Assembly: GCA_024236415.1 (NCBI GenBank)
Contig: JACKKN010000005.1
Coordinates: 124,001-188,000, forward strand
DNA length: 64,000 nt
Reading direction: 5' to 3'
Source: Hyphomicrobiales bacterium
Lineage (GTDB): Bacteria; Pseudomonadota; Alphaproteobacteria; Rhodospirillales; JACKKN01
Part shown: piece after piece, positions 35,638 to 43,284 of the stretch
Layout: each line of letters opens with the position of its first letter
How positions within the stretch are numbered: position 1 is the stretch's first letter
The notes under the pieces: model-generated
Told to the model about the DNA's origin: nothing
The model's database searches: none
The model's input: only the letters and a program-made list of their open reading frames with translations
Position numbers and translations under genes: made by a program

Positions 35638-35872
35638 GGGCCACCTCGGCGCCGGTGTCGGGGGTGCTGTCCGGCGCCGCCTGCGGGGTCCGGCGGCGCC
35701 GCGGGCGCGCCTCCTCGGCCTGCTGCAGGGCGCGCAGGGTGGCCTCGCGCGATTTCAGGGCGGCAAGGCTCTGCACTAGCAGGGCGACCATGACCACGGC
35801 GGTGATGGCGAAGCAGGGCCAGACGAAGGCGGCGTAGCCGCCCATGGCCAGGAAGTCGGTGACGGCGTCCAT
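35627..35872 (-). CDS. ccmD: haem exporter small subunit CcmD
   Basis: 81 aa with one membrane helix (GGYAAFVWPCFAITAVVMVALLVQSL) followed by a basic cytoplasmic tail, the CcmD pattern. It helps release holo-CcmE from CcmABC. The tail is longer than usual and proline-rich. Confidence 0.88.
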   Translation of the reverse strand: MDAVTDFLAMGGYAAFVWPCFAITAVVMVALLVQSLAALKSREATLRALQQAEEARPRRRRTPQAAPDSTPDTGAEVAREA

Positions 35873-35893
35873 CGGTGCGTCCCTCCCCGCCGC

Positions 35894-36616
35894 CTAGGCG
35901 CTGGCCTGGCGCATGCGCAGGGCGCGGATCTTGCTGGCCGCGATCTCGGCGTGGACCCGCAGCAGCAGCACCCAGACGTAATAGGTGGTGAAGGCCAGCG
36001 ACATGACCAGCAGCGGCCACAGCATGCTGGGATGGATCGACGGGCCGCCCGCCTTGATGACGCTGGCCGGCTGGTGCAGCGTGTTCCACCAGTCCACCGA
36101 GAACTTGATGATCGGCACGTTGATGACCCCCACCAGGACCAGGATGGCCGACGCCTTGAACCCCCGCTCGGGGTCGTCGAAGGCGTTCTGCAGGGCCATA
36201 TAGCCCAGGTACAGGAACAGCAGCACCAGCATCGACGTCAGGCGCGCGTCCCACACCCAGTAGGTGCCCCACATGGGCTTGCCCCACAGGGACCCGGTGA
36301 CCAGGGACAGAAAGGTGAAGGCGGCGCCGATGGGGGCCGTGGCCTTGGCCACCAGGTCGGCCAGCGAATGACGCCAGATCAGCCCCACCGCCGCCGCCAC
36401 CGCCATGCCCACATAGCAGAACAGCCCCATCCAGGCCGACGGCACGTGCACGTACATGATGCGCACCGACTGGCCCTGCTGATAGTCGGCCGGGGCGGTG
36501 AAGAAGGTCATGTACAGGCCCGCCGCCATCAGCAGCACCGTGGCCCAGGCCATGACCGGCACCAGCGGCCGGCTGAGGCGCAGGAATCGGTTCGGGTTGG
36601 CGAAGCGGTTGAACAT
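35894..36616 (-). CDS. ccmC: haem handling protein CcmC
   Basis: 240 aa, six membrane helices and the WWD motif (PMWGTYWVWDARLTSMLVLLFLYLGY). It loads haem onto CcmE. It lies between ccmB (130-bp gap) and ccmD (21-bp gap). Confidence 0.95.
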   Translation of the reverse strand: MFNRFANPNRFLRLSRPLVPVMAWATVLLMAAGLYMTFFTAPADYQQGQSVRIMYVHVPSAWMGLFCYVGMAVAAAVGLIWRHSLADLVAKATAPIGAAFTFLSLVTGSLWGKPMWGTYWVWDARLTSMLVLLFLYLGYMALQNAFDDPERGFKASAILVLVGVINVPIIKFSVDWWNTLHQPASVIKAGGPSIHPSMLWPLLVMSLAFTTYYVWVLLLRVHAEIAASKIRALRMRQASA

Positions 36617-36746
36617 GGGCCTTCCTTCTAGCGGAGAGGGGCGTTTTACTCCTTGACCACCATCAAATCCAGGGGCGTTTATGCAAACGTCCGCCCGCCT
36701 CCCGCCTTCGTGAACGGCCGGGCGGGCCGGATTATTCCCCGTTTCC

Positions 36747-37412
36747 CTATTCCGTGGCCTGGCGCAGGGCCGCCGCCCCGGCCCAGGGGCACAGCGGCAG
36801 GGCGGCCAGCAGGATGCCGCCCAGGACCAGGAACTGGGCCTTGGCCTCGAACCCGCCGATGGCCGCGTCCACGGCGCTGACGCCGAAGATCAGCACCGGG
36901 ATGTAGAGCGGCAGCACCAGCAGCGACAGCAGCACCCCGCCGCGGCGCGAGCCCAGGATCAGGGCCGCCCCCACACCGCCGATCAGGCTCAGGCTGGGGG
37001 TGCCCAGGGCCAGGGCCAGGACCATGTAGGGGTACCCCGCCGCGTCCAGGTTCATGAGCACGGCCAGCAGCGGCGAGGCGACGATCAGCGGCAGCCCCGT
37101 GGTCAGCCAGTGGGCCACGATCTTGGCCAGCACCACCACCTCCAGCGCCAGGGGCGACAGGGTCAGCAGCTCCAGCGACCCGTCCTCGTAGTCGGTCTGG
37201 AACAGGCGCTCCAGCGACAGCATGGCCGCCAGCAGGGCGGCGACCCAGATCACCCCGGCGGCGATGCGCGCCAGCACGTTGGGCTCGGGTCCGACGCCGA
37301 ACGGGAACAGCACGCAGGCGAGGACGAAGAACATGACCACCATGACGCTGTCCATGCCCTGGCGCACCGCCAGCGACAGGTCGCGCCGCACGATGGCCAG
37401 AAAGCCCCTCAT
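36747..37412 (-). CDS. ccmB: haem exporter permease CcmB
   Basis: 221 aa, six membrane helices. Family segments: RRDLSLAVRQGMD, GVIWVAALLAAMLSLERLFQTDYEDGSLELL, VLAKIVAHWLTTGLPLIVASP, GVGAALILGSRRGGVLLSLLVLPLYIPVLIFG. It forms an ABC complex with CcmA. The ATG overlaps the ccmA stop. Confidence 0.95.
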   Translation of the reverse strand: MRGFLAIVRRDLSLAVRQGMDSVMVVMFFVLACVLFPFGVGPEPNVLARIAAGVIWVAALLAAMLSLERLFQTDYEDGSLELLTLSPLALEVVVLAKIVAHWLTTGLPLIVASPLLAVLMNLDAAGYPYMVLALALGTPSLSLIGGVGAALILGSRRGGVLLSLLVLPLYIPVLIFGVSAVDAAIGGFEAKAQFLVLGGILLAALPLCPWAGAAALRQATE

Positions 37413-38092
37413 GGCTCGGCCTCCGCACCCGTGCCGGCGATGCCGGCGAAGACCTGCTCGGGGCGCAGGGTGAAGTCGGCCAGGTCCAGCGCCGCGGCGC
37501 CGTCCAGGGCGATGTCGGCGTGGGTCGAGACCACCACCCGCCCACCGCCGGCCCGGTGGGCGGCGATGGCGCCCTCCAGGACCGCGATCGAGGCCCGGTC
37601 CAGGGCCGTGGTCGGCTCGTCCAGCAGCCACAGGTCGGCCGGCGCCGCCAGGATGCGGGCCAGGTTCACCCGCCGCTTCTGCCCGGCCGACAGGAACCGC
37701 CCCGGCAGGTCCGCCAGGTGGCCGATGCCCAGGGTCGCCAGGGCCGCCGCCACCCGGTCCGGCGCCGCCGCGCCCTGGCCGCGCAGGCGGGCCCAGAACA
37801 GCAGGTTCTCGGTGACGCTCAGCACCGGCTTGACCGCGTCCAGGTGGCCGACGTAGTGCAGGCGGCCGTTGTGGCCCTCGGGGTCCTCGGCCACCGCCGC
37901 GCCGCCCCAGGTCAAGGCTCCGGCGGCGGGGCGCAGCAGCCCGGCCATCAGGCGCAGCAGGCTCGACTTGCCGCTGCCGTTGGGGCCCACCAGGACCAGG
38001 GCGCCGCCCGGGCCCAGGGCGAAGTCCAGCCCGGCGAACACGGTGCGTTCGCCGCGGATGCACACCAGTCCCTCGCCCGCGAAAATGGTCAT
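37409..38092 (-). CDS. ccmA: haem exporter ATP-binding protein CcmA
   Basis: 227 aa ABC ATPase, first gene of the ccm operon. Walker A VGPNGSGKSSLLRLMAGLL, signature LSAGQKRRVNLARIL, Walker B LWLLDEPTTALD. ATP hydrolysis releases holo-CcmE. The start is the ATG at 38092 (MTIFAGEGLV); the frame is open 60 codons further, but that part has no family match. Confidence 0.95.
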   Translation of the reverse strand: MTIFAGEGLVCIRGERTVFAGLDFALGPGGALVLVGPNGSGKSSLLRLMAGLLRPAAGALTWGGAAVAEDPEGHNGRLHYVGHLDAVKPVLSVTENLLFWARLRGQGAAAPDRVAAALATLGIGHLADLPGRFLSAGQKRRVNLARILAAPADLWLLDEPTTALDRASIAVLEGAIAAHRAGGGRVVVSTHADIALDGAAALDLADFTLRPEQVFAGIAGTGAEAEP

Positions 38093-38265
38093 GTGGTTTC
38101 CCGGAAAAGCTCCCGTGACACGCCCCCAACGGGCGCGCCGCCCCGGGTCGGATCCCCGGCGGCGGGCCGCAAGGTATAGCAAAGGCCCGGCCAAACCGGA
38201 AGGGCGCCGGTTGCCCCGAATAGATGCATCTGGTATCCTCATTTCGCGCCGATGGAATTTTTTGC

Positions 38266-38294
38266 CTGACATTTTTCACATTTTGTGGTATAAA
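38266..38294 (+). promoter_or_regulatory. strong sigma-70 promoter of the toxin island
   Basis: CTGACA (38266-38271), 17-bp spacer, TATAAA (38289-38294), in an AT-rich stretch unusual for this genome. Transcription would begin near 38301, about 64 bases before the first effector ATG, which has AGGAGA at 38354-38359. Confidence 0.65.
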
Positions 38295-38364
38295 TTCCCC
38301 TCACGATGCGATTCCCCGCAATCGGACTTCCCCAAACCACAGGCCAAAACCACAGGAGACGATC

Positions 38365-39981
38365 ATGGGAGGCATTTCCAGCAAGGCGACCGACGACGTG
38401 TTGAAGAACATTTCACGAACATCAATCCCGGGACGGAGTCCCGCCGGCGCCCCCGGCGGGCAGAGCGGCGGGCGCGGCGCGGCCGGGGCCGTGAACCTGC
38501 TGCAGGCCGGCGCCTCCCGGGCCACGGGCCCGGCGCCGGGCGGACTCCCGGGCGCGGCCGGGCCGGCCCCCGCCGCCGCCCGCACCCTGGAGGCCGACGG
38601 CCCCGCCCGGCCCGACGATCATACCCGGCCCGACGACTACGCCTGGACCGGCCGCGAGCCGGCGCCCCGGCACGAGACCGACGGCATCCTGGGCAAACCC
38701 GTCCACGACTGGTCGGCCACGGACGCGCTCAAGGTCATGACGTCGCGCGACTACGCCACCCCGGCGGCGGCCGGCGGCGGCGCGGCCCAACGCAAGGTCG
38801 CCCAGTTCTTCGACCGCGCCTACCCGGGCGCCCACAAACCGGACGACAAACCCGCCCCCACCCTGTTCGACCCGGACGAGCGCAGGCGCGTAGACGCCGA
38901 GCTGGCCGCCCGCCGCGCCACCGAGCGCCGCCCCGCCGCCCCGGCGCAGCCGTTCCGCGCCCTGCGCCTGGCCATGGCCGAAACACCCGCCACGGGGACC
39001 GAAGCCACCGACGCGCCACGGCCGCTGCCCGACCGCACCCAGCAGAAGGACGAACCGGACCGCACGAAAACCAAGGATCCCGGGACCACGAAACCGACAC
39101 AACAACACCCGACCGCCAGCAAATTGCCGGACTACGATGCGGGTAAGACGACCGGCGACGTATGGTCCGAGGGCGGCCCCATCCCCGGCCTGCCCGACGG
39201 GGAATACAGAATCAAGGACCTCGGGCTCGAGATCGTGGGCGATGACCACAAAGGCCCCCTCACGGGCGGCCAGGTCACCCGCAAGGAGTATGACCAGATG
39301 GCCAAGGAGGCGGCCAAGGAACACACGTGGGATTTGCTCGATGGTTTGAAGTATTGGATTGACCGAGACGTTCGTCCCATTGCCCCAAAGGATCGGGACC
39401 TTAAAGCCTTCAAGGATGGCTGGGTTCGCGACCACACCACAACAATTAAGGTCCTGGCCCGGAAACACGGTATTCCGCGCGAAGTTCTCGCCGGAATTGC
39501 CTGGTCAGAGGTTGGCGGTGATCCCGACATTTTTGATCCTCTAGCGCGTTGGGGTCGGTCGGGCGCTCCAGATTGGGTCAAAGAAAAGTTCCCCACACTG
39601 AAGATATCACCGGAAAAAACGTCTGCCGGAGACGTCTCCATCCAACTGCGTCATGTCGCGGAGCAGTACGGCATCACCCCCTCGGATTTCACGCCGGAGC
39701 AGCAAAGAAAAGCCTTAAACCTGCTGCAAAACGAGTCGGTGAACCTCGACATCGTTGCCCGCCACGTGAGCGATCTGTTCAAAAGAGCTTATCCCGACGC
39801 CCAGACCTCATCCTGGACGCAGGAGCAGATCGAGCGGGTTGGGGACATGTACAACGCCGGCTACATGTCCGATGCGAATTGGCGAAAGATGCGCCGGGAA
39901 TCAGCCGCCGGAAAGCACGTCACCGATTACGGCAAGCATCTGATCAAGAAATGGGATCGCATGAAGGGACTCGTCAAATGA
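38365..39981 (+). CDS. modular toxin 1: N-terminal delivery-like region + lysozyme-like tip
   Basis: 538 aa, no signal peptide. Residues 1-50 are unique; about 53-224 form a Pro/Ala/Asp-rich module (including ILGKPVHDWSATDALKVMTSRDY and VAQFFDRAYPG) shared with toxin 2. A charged linker leads to VWSEGGPIP at 266. The tip has a lysozyme/lytic-transglycosylase pattern: VLARKHGIPREVLAGIAWSEVGG with candidate catalytic Glu382, GDVSIQLR, NESVNLDIVARHVSDL, DMYNAGY (Tyr496) and a final DYGKHLIKKWD. I infer a peptidoglycan-cleaving effector. The tip is AT-richer than the module. Its TGA overlaps the next ATG. Enzyme activity and export route are inferred. Confidence 0.7.
   Translation: MGGISSKATDDVLKNISRTSIPGRSPAGAPGGQSGGRGAAGAVNLLQAGASRATGPAPGGLPGAAGPAPAAARTLEADGPARPDDHTRPDDYAWTGREPAPRHETDGILGKPVHDWSATDALKVMTSRDYATPAAAGGGAAQRKVAQFFDRAYPGAHKPDDKPAPTLFDPDERRRVDAELAARRATERRPAAPAQPFRALRLAMAETPATGTEATDAPRPLPDRTQQKDEPDRTKTKDPGTTKPTQQHPTASKLPDYDAGKTTGDVWSEGGPIPGLPDGEYRIKDLGLEIVGDDHKGPLTGGQVTRKEYDQMAKEAAKEHTWDLLDGLKYWIDRDVRPIAPKDRDLKAFKDGWVRDHTTTIKVLARKHGIPREVLAGIAWSEVGGDPDIFDPLARWGRSGAPDWVKEKFPTLKISPEKTSAGDVSIQLRHVAEQYGITPSDFTPEQQRKALNLLQNESVNLDIVARHVSDLFKRAYPDAQTSSWTQEQIERVGDMYNAGYMSDANWRKMRRESAAGKHVTDYGKHLIKKWDRMKGLVK
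38521..39036 (+). repeat. 516-bp shared toxin module, copy 1
   Basis: Aligned without any gap to 40840-41355. I count about ten base differences, so the copies are roughly 98% identical. The match stops sharply on both sides, marking module borders within the toxin genes. Confidence 0.92.
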
Positions 39982-40313
39982 ACAAACCTCGATCGTCGGC
40001 TATCGGCTGCCTGCTGGTCGGTTATTGGGGATTGCTTGCGTTTCACTGGATCATTCTGTTTCCCTTCGGCCTCGGCGGAACGTACTTCGGTACGATTTCG
40101 CCCGGGGAGGATGACGTGGCCTTCCGCACCGACCCGTCCGTGTTCTTCATCTATTCGTTCCCCCTATTCGCCAGCGTGCTCGTCCTGCTGCCCCTGGCCG
40201 CACTGCTGCCACTGCGGTGGAAGCCATTGTGGCTCGCACTCTGCATTCCCCCCTCGGTCATCGTCGTGCTGGTGCGTTGGTACTACGTCACCCACTACCC
40301 GATGTGGGATTGA
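39978..40313 (+). CDS. membrane immunity-like protein, copy 1
   Basis: 111 aa with three hydrophobic segments (about 8-38, 56-80, 84-103) and a loop GTISPGEDDVAFRTDPSV between the first two, probably periplasmic. No family recognised. Its ATG lies inside the end of toxin 1 (ATGA), so it is translated with the toxin. Position, size and membrane location fit an immunity protein against a periplasmic muramidase. This copy differs from the other two at many residues. Confidence 0.68.
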   Translation: MNKPRSSAIGCLLVGYWGLLAFHWIILFPFGLGGTYFGTISPGEDDVAFRTDPSVFFIYSFPLFASVLVLLPLAALLPLRWKPLWLALCIPPSVIVVLVRWYYVTHYPMWD

Positions 40314-40351
40314 GAACGCACGGCACGGATTTGAGAAATCACCCAGGGAAC

Positions 40352-40707
40352 CGCATGAAGGGCCTCTTGAATTGAACAAACCGAGATCGACAGCTGTCGG
40401 CTGCCTGCTGGTCTTCTTTTGGGAAGTGCTAGCGTTCCACTGGATCATTCTGTTTCCCGTCGGTTTCGCGGCAACGTACGCCGGAACTGTTTCGCCCGGC
40501 GAGGAAGACGTGGCCTTCCGAACCGACTCGATCGGCTTCCCCATCATGTCCTTTCCCCTGTTCGCCAGCGCGGTCGTCCTGGTGCCCCTCGCCGCGTTGC
40601 TGCCGCTGCGGCGGAAGTTACTTTGGCTGGCGCTCTGCATTCCTCCCTCGGCCATCGTCGCGCTGGTCCGCTGGTACAACGTCACCCACTACCCGATGTG
40701 GGACTAG
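40352..40707 (+). repeat. immunity-gene repeat, copy 2
   Basis: Matches 43261-43616 at a constant offset of 2909 bases with only a handful of differences. It includes the last few codons of a toxin-1 type gene (RMKGLLN) before the immunity start, so it is the scar of a lost toxin. Confidence 0.9.
40372..40707 (+). CDS. orphan membrane immunity-like protein, copy 2
   Basis: 111 aa, same layout and length as copy 1, with VFFWEVLAFHWIILFPVGFAATYAGTVSPGEEDVAFRTD as the first helix and loop. The start is TTG overlapping a TGA (TTGA), a remnant of coupling to a toxin whose body is gone apart from about seven codons. It could protect against a related toxin delivered by neighbours (orphan immunity). 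Confidence 0.65.
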   Translation: MNKPRSTAVGCLLVFFWEVLAFHWIILFPVGFAATYAGTVSPGEEDVAFRTDSIGFPIMSFPLFASAVVLVPLAALLPLRRKLLWLALCIPPSAIVALVRWYNVTHYPMWD

Positions 40708-40719
40708 GCCGGCCGTGAA

Positions 40720-42198
40720 ATGGAGCACAAAGCAGGCCCTAAAGGGCCGGTCACAGTGGCACCCCATTGGGAATCGAAATCGGCAGGCGATACGGGTCGG
40801 GGTCCCACCGGCGCCCCGGCCGCCGCCACTCCGGCCAGGGCCACGGGCCCGGCGCCGGGCGGACTCCCGGGCGCGGCCGGGCCGGCCCCCGCCGCCGCCC
40901 GCACCGTGGAGGCCGACGGCCCCGCCCGGCCCGACGATCATACCCGGCCCGACGACTACACCTGGACCGGCCGCGAGCCGGCGCCCCGGCACGAGACCGA
41001 CGGCATCCTGGGCAAACCCGTGCACGACTGGTCGGCCACGGACGCGCTCAAGGTCATGACCTCGCGCGACTACGCCACCCCGGCGGCGGCCGGCGGCGGC
41101 GCGGCCCAACGCAAGGTCGCCCAGTTCTTCGACCGCGCCTACCCGGGCGCCCACAAACCGGACGACAAACCCGCCCCCACCCTGTTCGACCCGGACGAGC
41201 GAAGGCGCGTGGACGCCGAGCTGGCCGCCCGCCGCGCCACCGAGCGCCGCCCCGCCGCCCCGGCGCAGCCGTTCCACGCCCTGCGCCTGGCCATGGCCGA
41301 AACGCCCGCCACGGGGACCGAAGCCACCGACGCGTCGCGGCCGCTGCCCGACCGCCAGGCGTCGTCCGACGCCCCCCAGCGCGACCCACGCGACGGCACG
41401 GTCTGGTCGGAAGGCGGCGACATCCCGGCCCCACCCCGCGATCAGACGGCGAACAAGCCTTTCGAACAAAACGAGATTCCCGCTGGCATTCAGGGTCTGA
41501 TCGCCGGCGTCGCACGCGAGGGCGTAAAGACAGACAAAATTCGAGCTTGGTACGGGGACGAACTCAAACGGTCGGTCAGTGAGATCAGGAAATCGCAGGA
41601 AATCGGAATCCTTCCGAAAGAAGAAGCCGTCGAACGGGCCGTACACATGCGAAACGAGATCATGAATCAGGCCCGCGAGCACGGAACGAAGACTGGTAAA
41701 GCACTAGCGAAAAAACTAAAAAAAGAAGGATTAACCCTACAACAGTTACAAGACAAAAAAGCAAAGAGACTTATCGACAGAATGAAAATAAAAGGTTCCG
41801 GCTTCGAAGATTTGCCGAACGACCTCAAAGGTCAGGTAATGGACGAAATCTTCGAAAGTGCCGACAGACCGAACGCCAAGGTCACCCGTCGCGCGAAGAT
41901 TGCTGGTTCCGCCGGCCGTGGACTTTGGATCTTGACCGCTGCCCTGGCGGCGCACAACGTGATTCAAGCGGAAGACAAACTTGAAGCCGGACTACGCGAA
42001 GGGTCGAAAGTTGCGGGTGGCCTTGCGGGCGCGGAGTTGGGGGGTGCCGCCGGACTATTATGTGGGCCAGGGGCAATCCTCTGCTCTCCGATAGGCATGT
42101 TGATTGGAGGATTTGCCGGCAGTGAAGCCGCGGATTGGGCCTTCGACAAAATCAAGAATCTGCTGCCTGCAGAGGATACCGAGAATAGGGTTAGATGA
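40720..42198 (+). CDS. modular toxin 2: shared N-terminal module + unrelated tip
   Basis: 492 aa. Residues about 41-212 are nearly identical to toxin 1, but the first 40 residues differ and the amphipathic start of toxin 1 is missing. VWSEGGDIP at 228 marks the join to a new tip. The tip has a Lys-rich helical part (KALAKKLKKEGLTLQQLQDKKAKR) and then a hydrophobic, glycine-rich region (GRGLWILTAALAAHNVIQAEDKLEAGLREG...GLAGAELGGAAGLLCGPGAILCSP) like glycine-zipper segments near the ends of other polymorphic toxins. Membrane damage is one possibility; I cannot name an activity. The ribosome site is weak. Confidence 0.62.
   Translation: MEHKAGPKGPVTVAPHWESKSAGDTGRGPTGAPAAATPARATGPAPGGLPGAAGPAPAAARTVEADGPARPDDHTRPDDYTWTGREPAPRHETDGILGKPVHDWSATDALKVMTSRDYATPAAAGGGAAQRKVAQFFDRAYPGAHKPDDKPAPTLFDPDERRRVDAELAARRATERRPAAPAQPFHALRLAMAETPATGTEATDASRPLPDRQASSDAPQRDPRDGTVWSEGGDIPAPPRDQTANKPFEQNEIPAGIQGLIAGVAREGVKTDKIRAWYGDELKRSVSEIRKSQEIGILPKEEAVERAVHMRNEIMNQAREHGTKTGKALAKKLKKEGLTLQQLQDKKAKRLIDRMKIKGSGFEDLPNDLKGQVMDEIFESADRPNAKVTRRAKIAGSAGRGLWILTAALAAHNVIQAEDKLEAGLREGSKVAGGLAGAELGGAAGLLCGPGAILCSPIGMLIGGFAGSEAADWAFDKIKNLLPAEDTENRVR
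40840..41355 (+). repeat. 516-bp shared toxin module, copy 2
   Basis: Partner of 38521-39036 at an offset of 2319 bases. The few base differences are mostly silent or conservative, so both copies look recently duplicated or kept alike by recombination. Confidence 0.92.
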
Positions 42199-42912
42199 AT
42201 GCGCATGCGTCCCATCAAAGACTTTCAGTTCGGCGAAGGCGTTCTGCACATTGACGACGCCAGTGGCGTGCGATCCCCAAGAATTGTTGGCGATGTGAGG
42301 TATCAACCTGTCGCCAGCCTGTCTGCCATCGAGCACGAACCGGATATGGCGGCATGGAGATTTCTCTTTCGGGGGAAGGACCTCTGTGCCGGCGCCGATG
42401 ACTTCGGCTGTTTCCTGGATGCGCAGTTCAAGACCGAGCGGGGATTTCTGTTGTTAACGTCAGGAAATGGAGATTTTTTTGATCTCACATTTTCGTCGTA
42501 TATGTACCTCGTTGTCAGTTATCTGTCCAATGACTTCCGCTTGCTCGACCGCGCGCTGATGATCTGTTTTTGGGGGCCGGACAAGTATCCAAATGCGGAA
42601 GACTTCGACATGGAAACGTCTGTGTTGCACCCTGAATGCAGCGTCATTGACCATTGCGAATGCAGGCCTGACGGCCGGCTGCGTATCCGGTTGAAGACGG
42701 AGATGGTCTACGAAATCACTGTCCACGACCCGCCACGCCGACTCAGGGCCTCGTGGCTTTTCGTCGACCGCTTCAGGACGGGTCTTTGGAACCGCAGATA
42801 CCTGACCGTCCGCTGGGCCAACCCCTGGCTGCCGTTCCAGCTGGCGGGGCGGGAAATGGTCGCTGACTGGAAGGCCCGGGTGCGGAACTGGAGGGCGAAA
42901 AGGGGCGATTGA
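42199..42912 (+). CDS. putative immunity protein for toxin 2
   Basis: 237 aa, not recognised. It begins directly after the toxin 2 stop (no gap). There is no signal peptide or clear membrane helix. It is rich in aromatic and acidic residues (FRGKDLCAGADDFGCFLDAQF, SSYMYLVVSYLSNDFRLLDRALMICFWGPDKY) and has a basic C-terminus (VRNWRAKRGD). Base composition is lower in GC than flanking housekeeping genes. The immunity role is inferred from position only. Confidence 0.55.
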   Translation: MRMRPIKDFQFGEGVLHIDDASGVRSPRIVGDVRYQPVASLSAIEHEPDMAAWRFLFRGKDLCAGADDFGCFLDAQFKTERGFLLLTSGNGDFFDLTFSSYMYLVVSYLSNDFRLLDRALMICFWGPDKYPNAEDFDMETSVLHPECSVIDHCECRPDGRLRIRLKTEMVYEITVHDPPRRLRASWLFVDRFRTGLWNRRYLTVRWANPWLPFQLAGREMVADWKARVRNWRAKRGD

Positions 42913-43284
42913 GCGGTTGCGACCTTGGACGCCGGGCCGCGAGACTCGCTGCGGCCGGCGGCGGCGCGGCGCGGCGCAAGGCAGCCCAGTTCAAGCCGGA
43001 GCAGCAAAGAAAAGCCTTAAACCTGCTGCAAAATGAGTCGGTGAACCTCGACATCGTTGCCCGCCACGCAAGCGAACTGTTCAAGAAAGCTTATCCCGGC
43101 GCCAACGCTTCGGCCTGGACGCAGGATCAGATCGAGCGGGTCGGGGATATGTACAACGCCGGCTATATGTCCGACGCGAAATGGCAGAAGGTGCGCGGCA
43201 AAACCGACCCCGAAAAAATGGGTCACGGACTACGGCAAGGACCTGATCAAGAAATGGGATCGCATGAAGGGCCTCTTGAATTGA
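42909..43284 (+). pseudogene. chimeric, frameshifted remnant of toxin 1
   Basis: A fragment of the shared module (AAAGGGAARRKAAQF, compare toxin 1 AAAGGGAAQRKVAQF) is joined directly to the toxin 1 tip from PEQQRKALNLLQNESVNLDIV onward. A deletion removed everything between, including the catalytic Glu. A run of six A at 43213-43218 carries one base too many; past it the intact ending WVTDYGKDLIKKWDRMKGLLN is in another frame. The unshifted frame instead runs on into the immunity gene, giving an apparent 235-residue fusion. It begins with TTGA overlapping the upstream stop. Confidence 0.8.

Noticed and set aside
36747..38279. A single 510-codon frame covering ccmA and ccmB as if fused
   Set aside because: The first half is an out-of-frame reading of ccmA. 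True ccmA and ccmB overlap by four bases in different frames.
40036..40707. A 223-codon frame spanning the end of immunity copy 1 and all of copy 2
   Set aside because: Only its second half has the conserved protein. The first half is an out-of-frame reading of copy 1, and the natural TTG start at 40372 is preceded by the toxin-end scar.
38365..42198. Assignment of the toxins to a type VI, CDI or TcdB/Rhs system
   Set aside because: No VgrG, PAAR, Rhs, two-partner or MIX signature was found in the proteins or neighbours, so the export route was left open.
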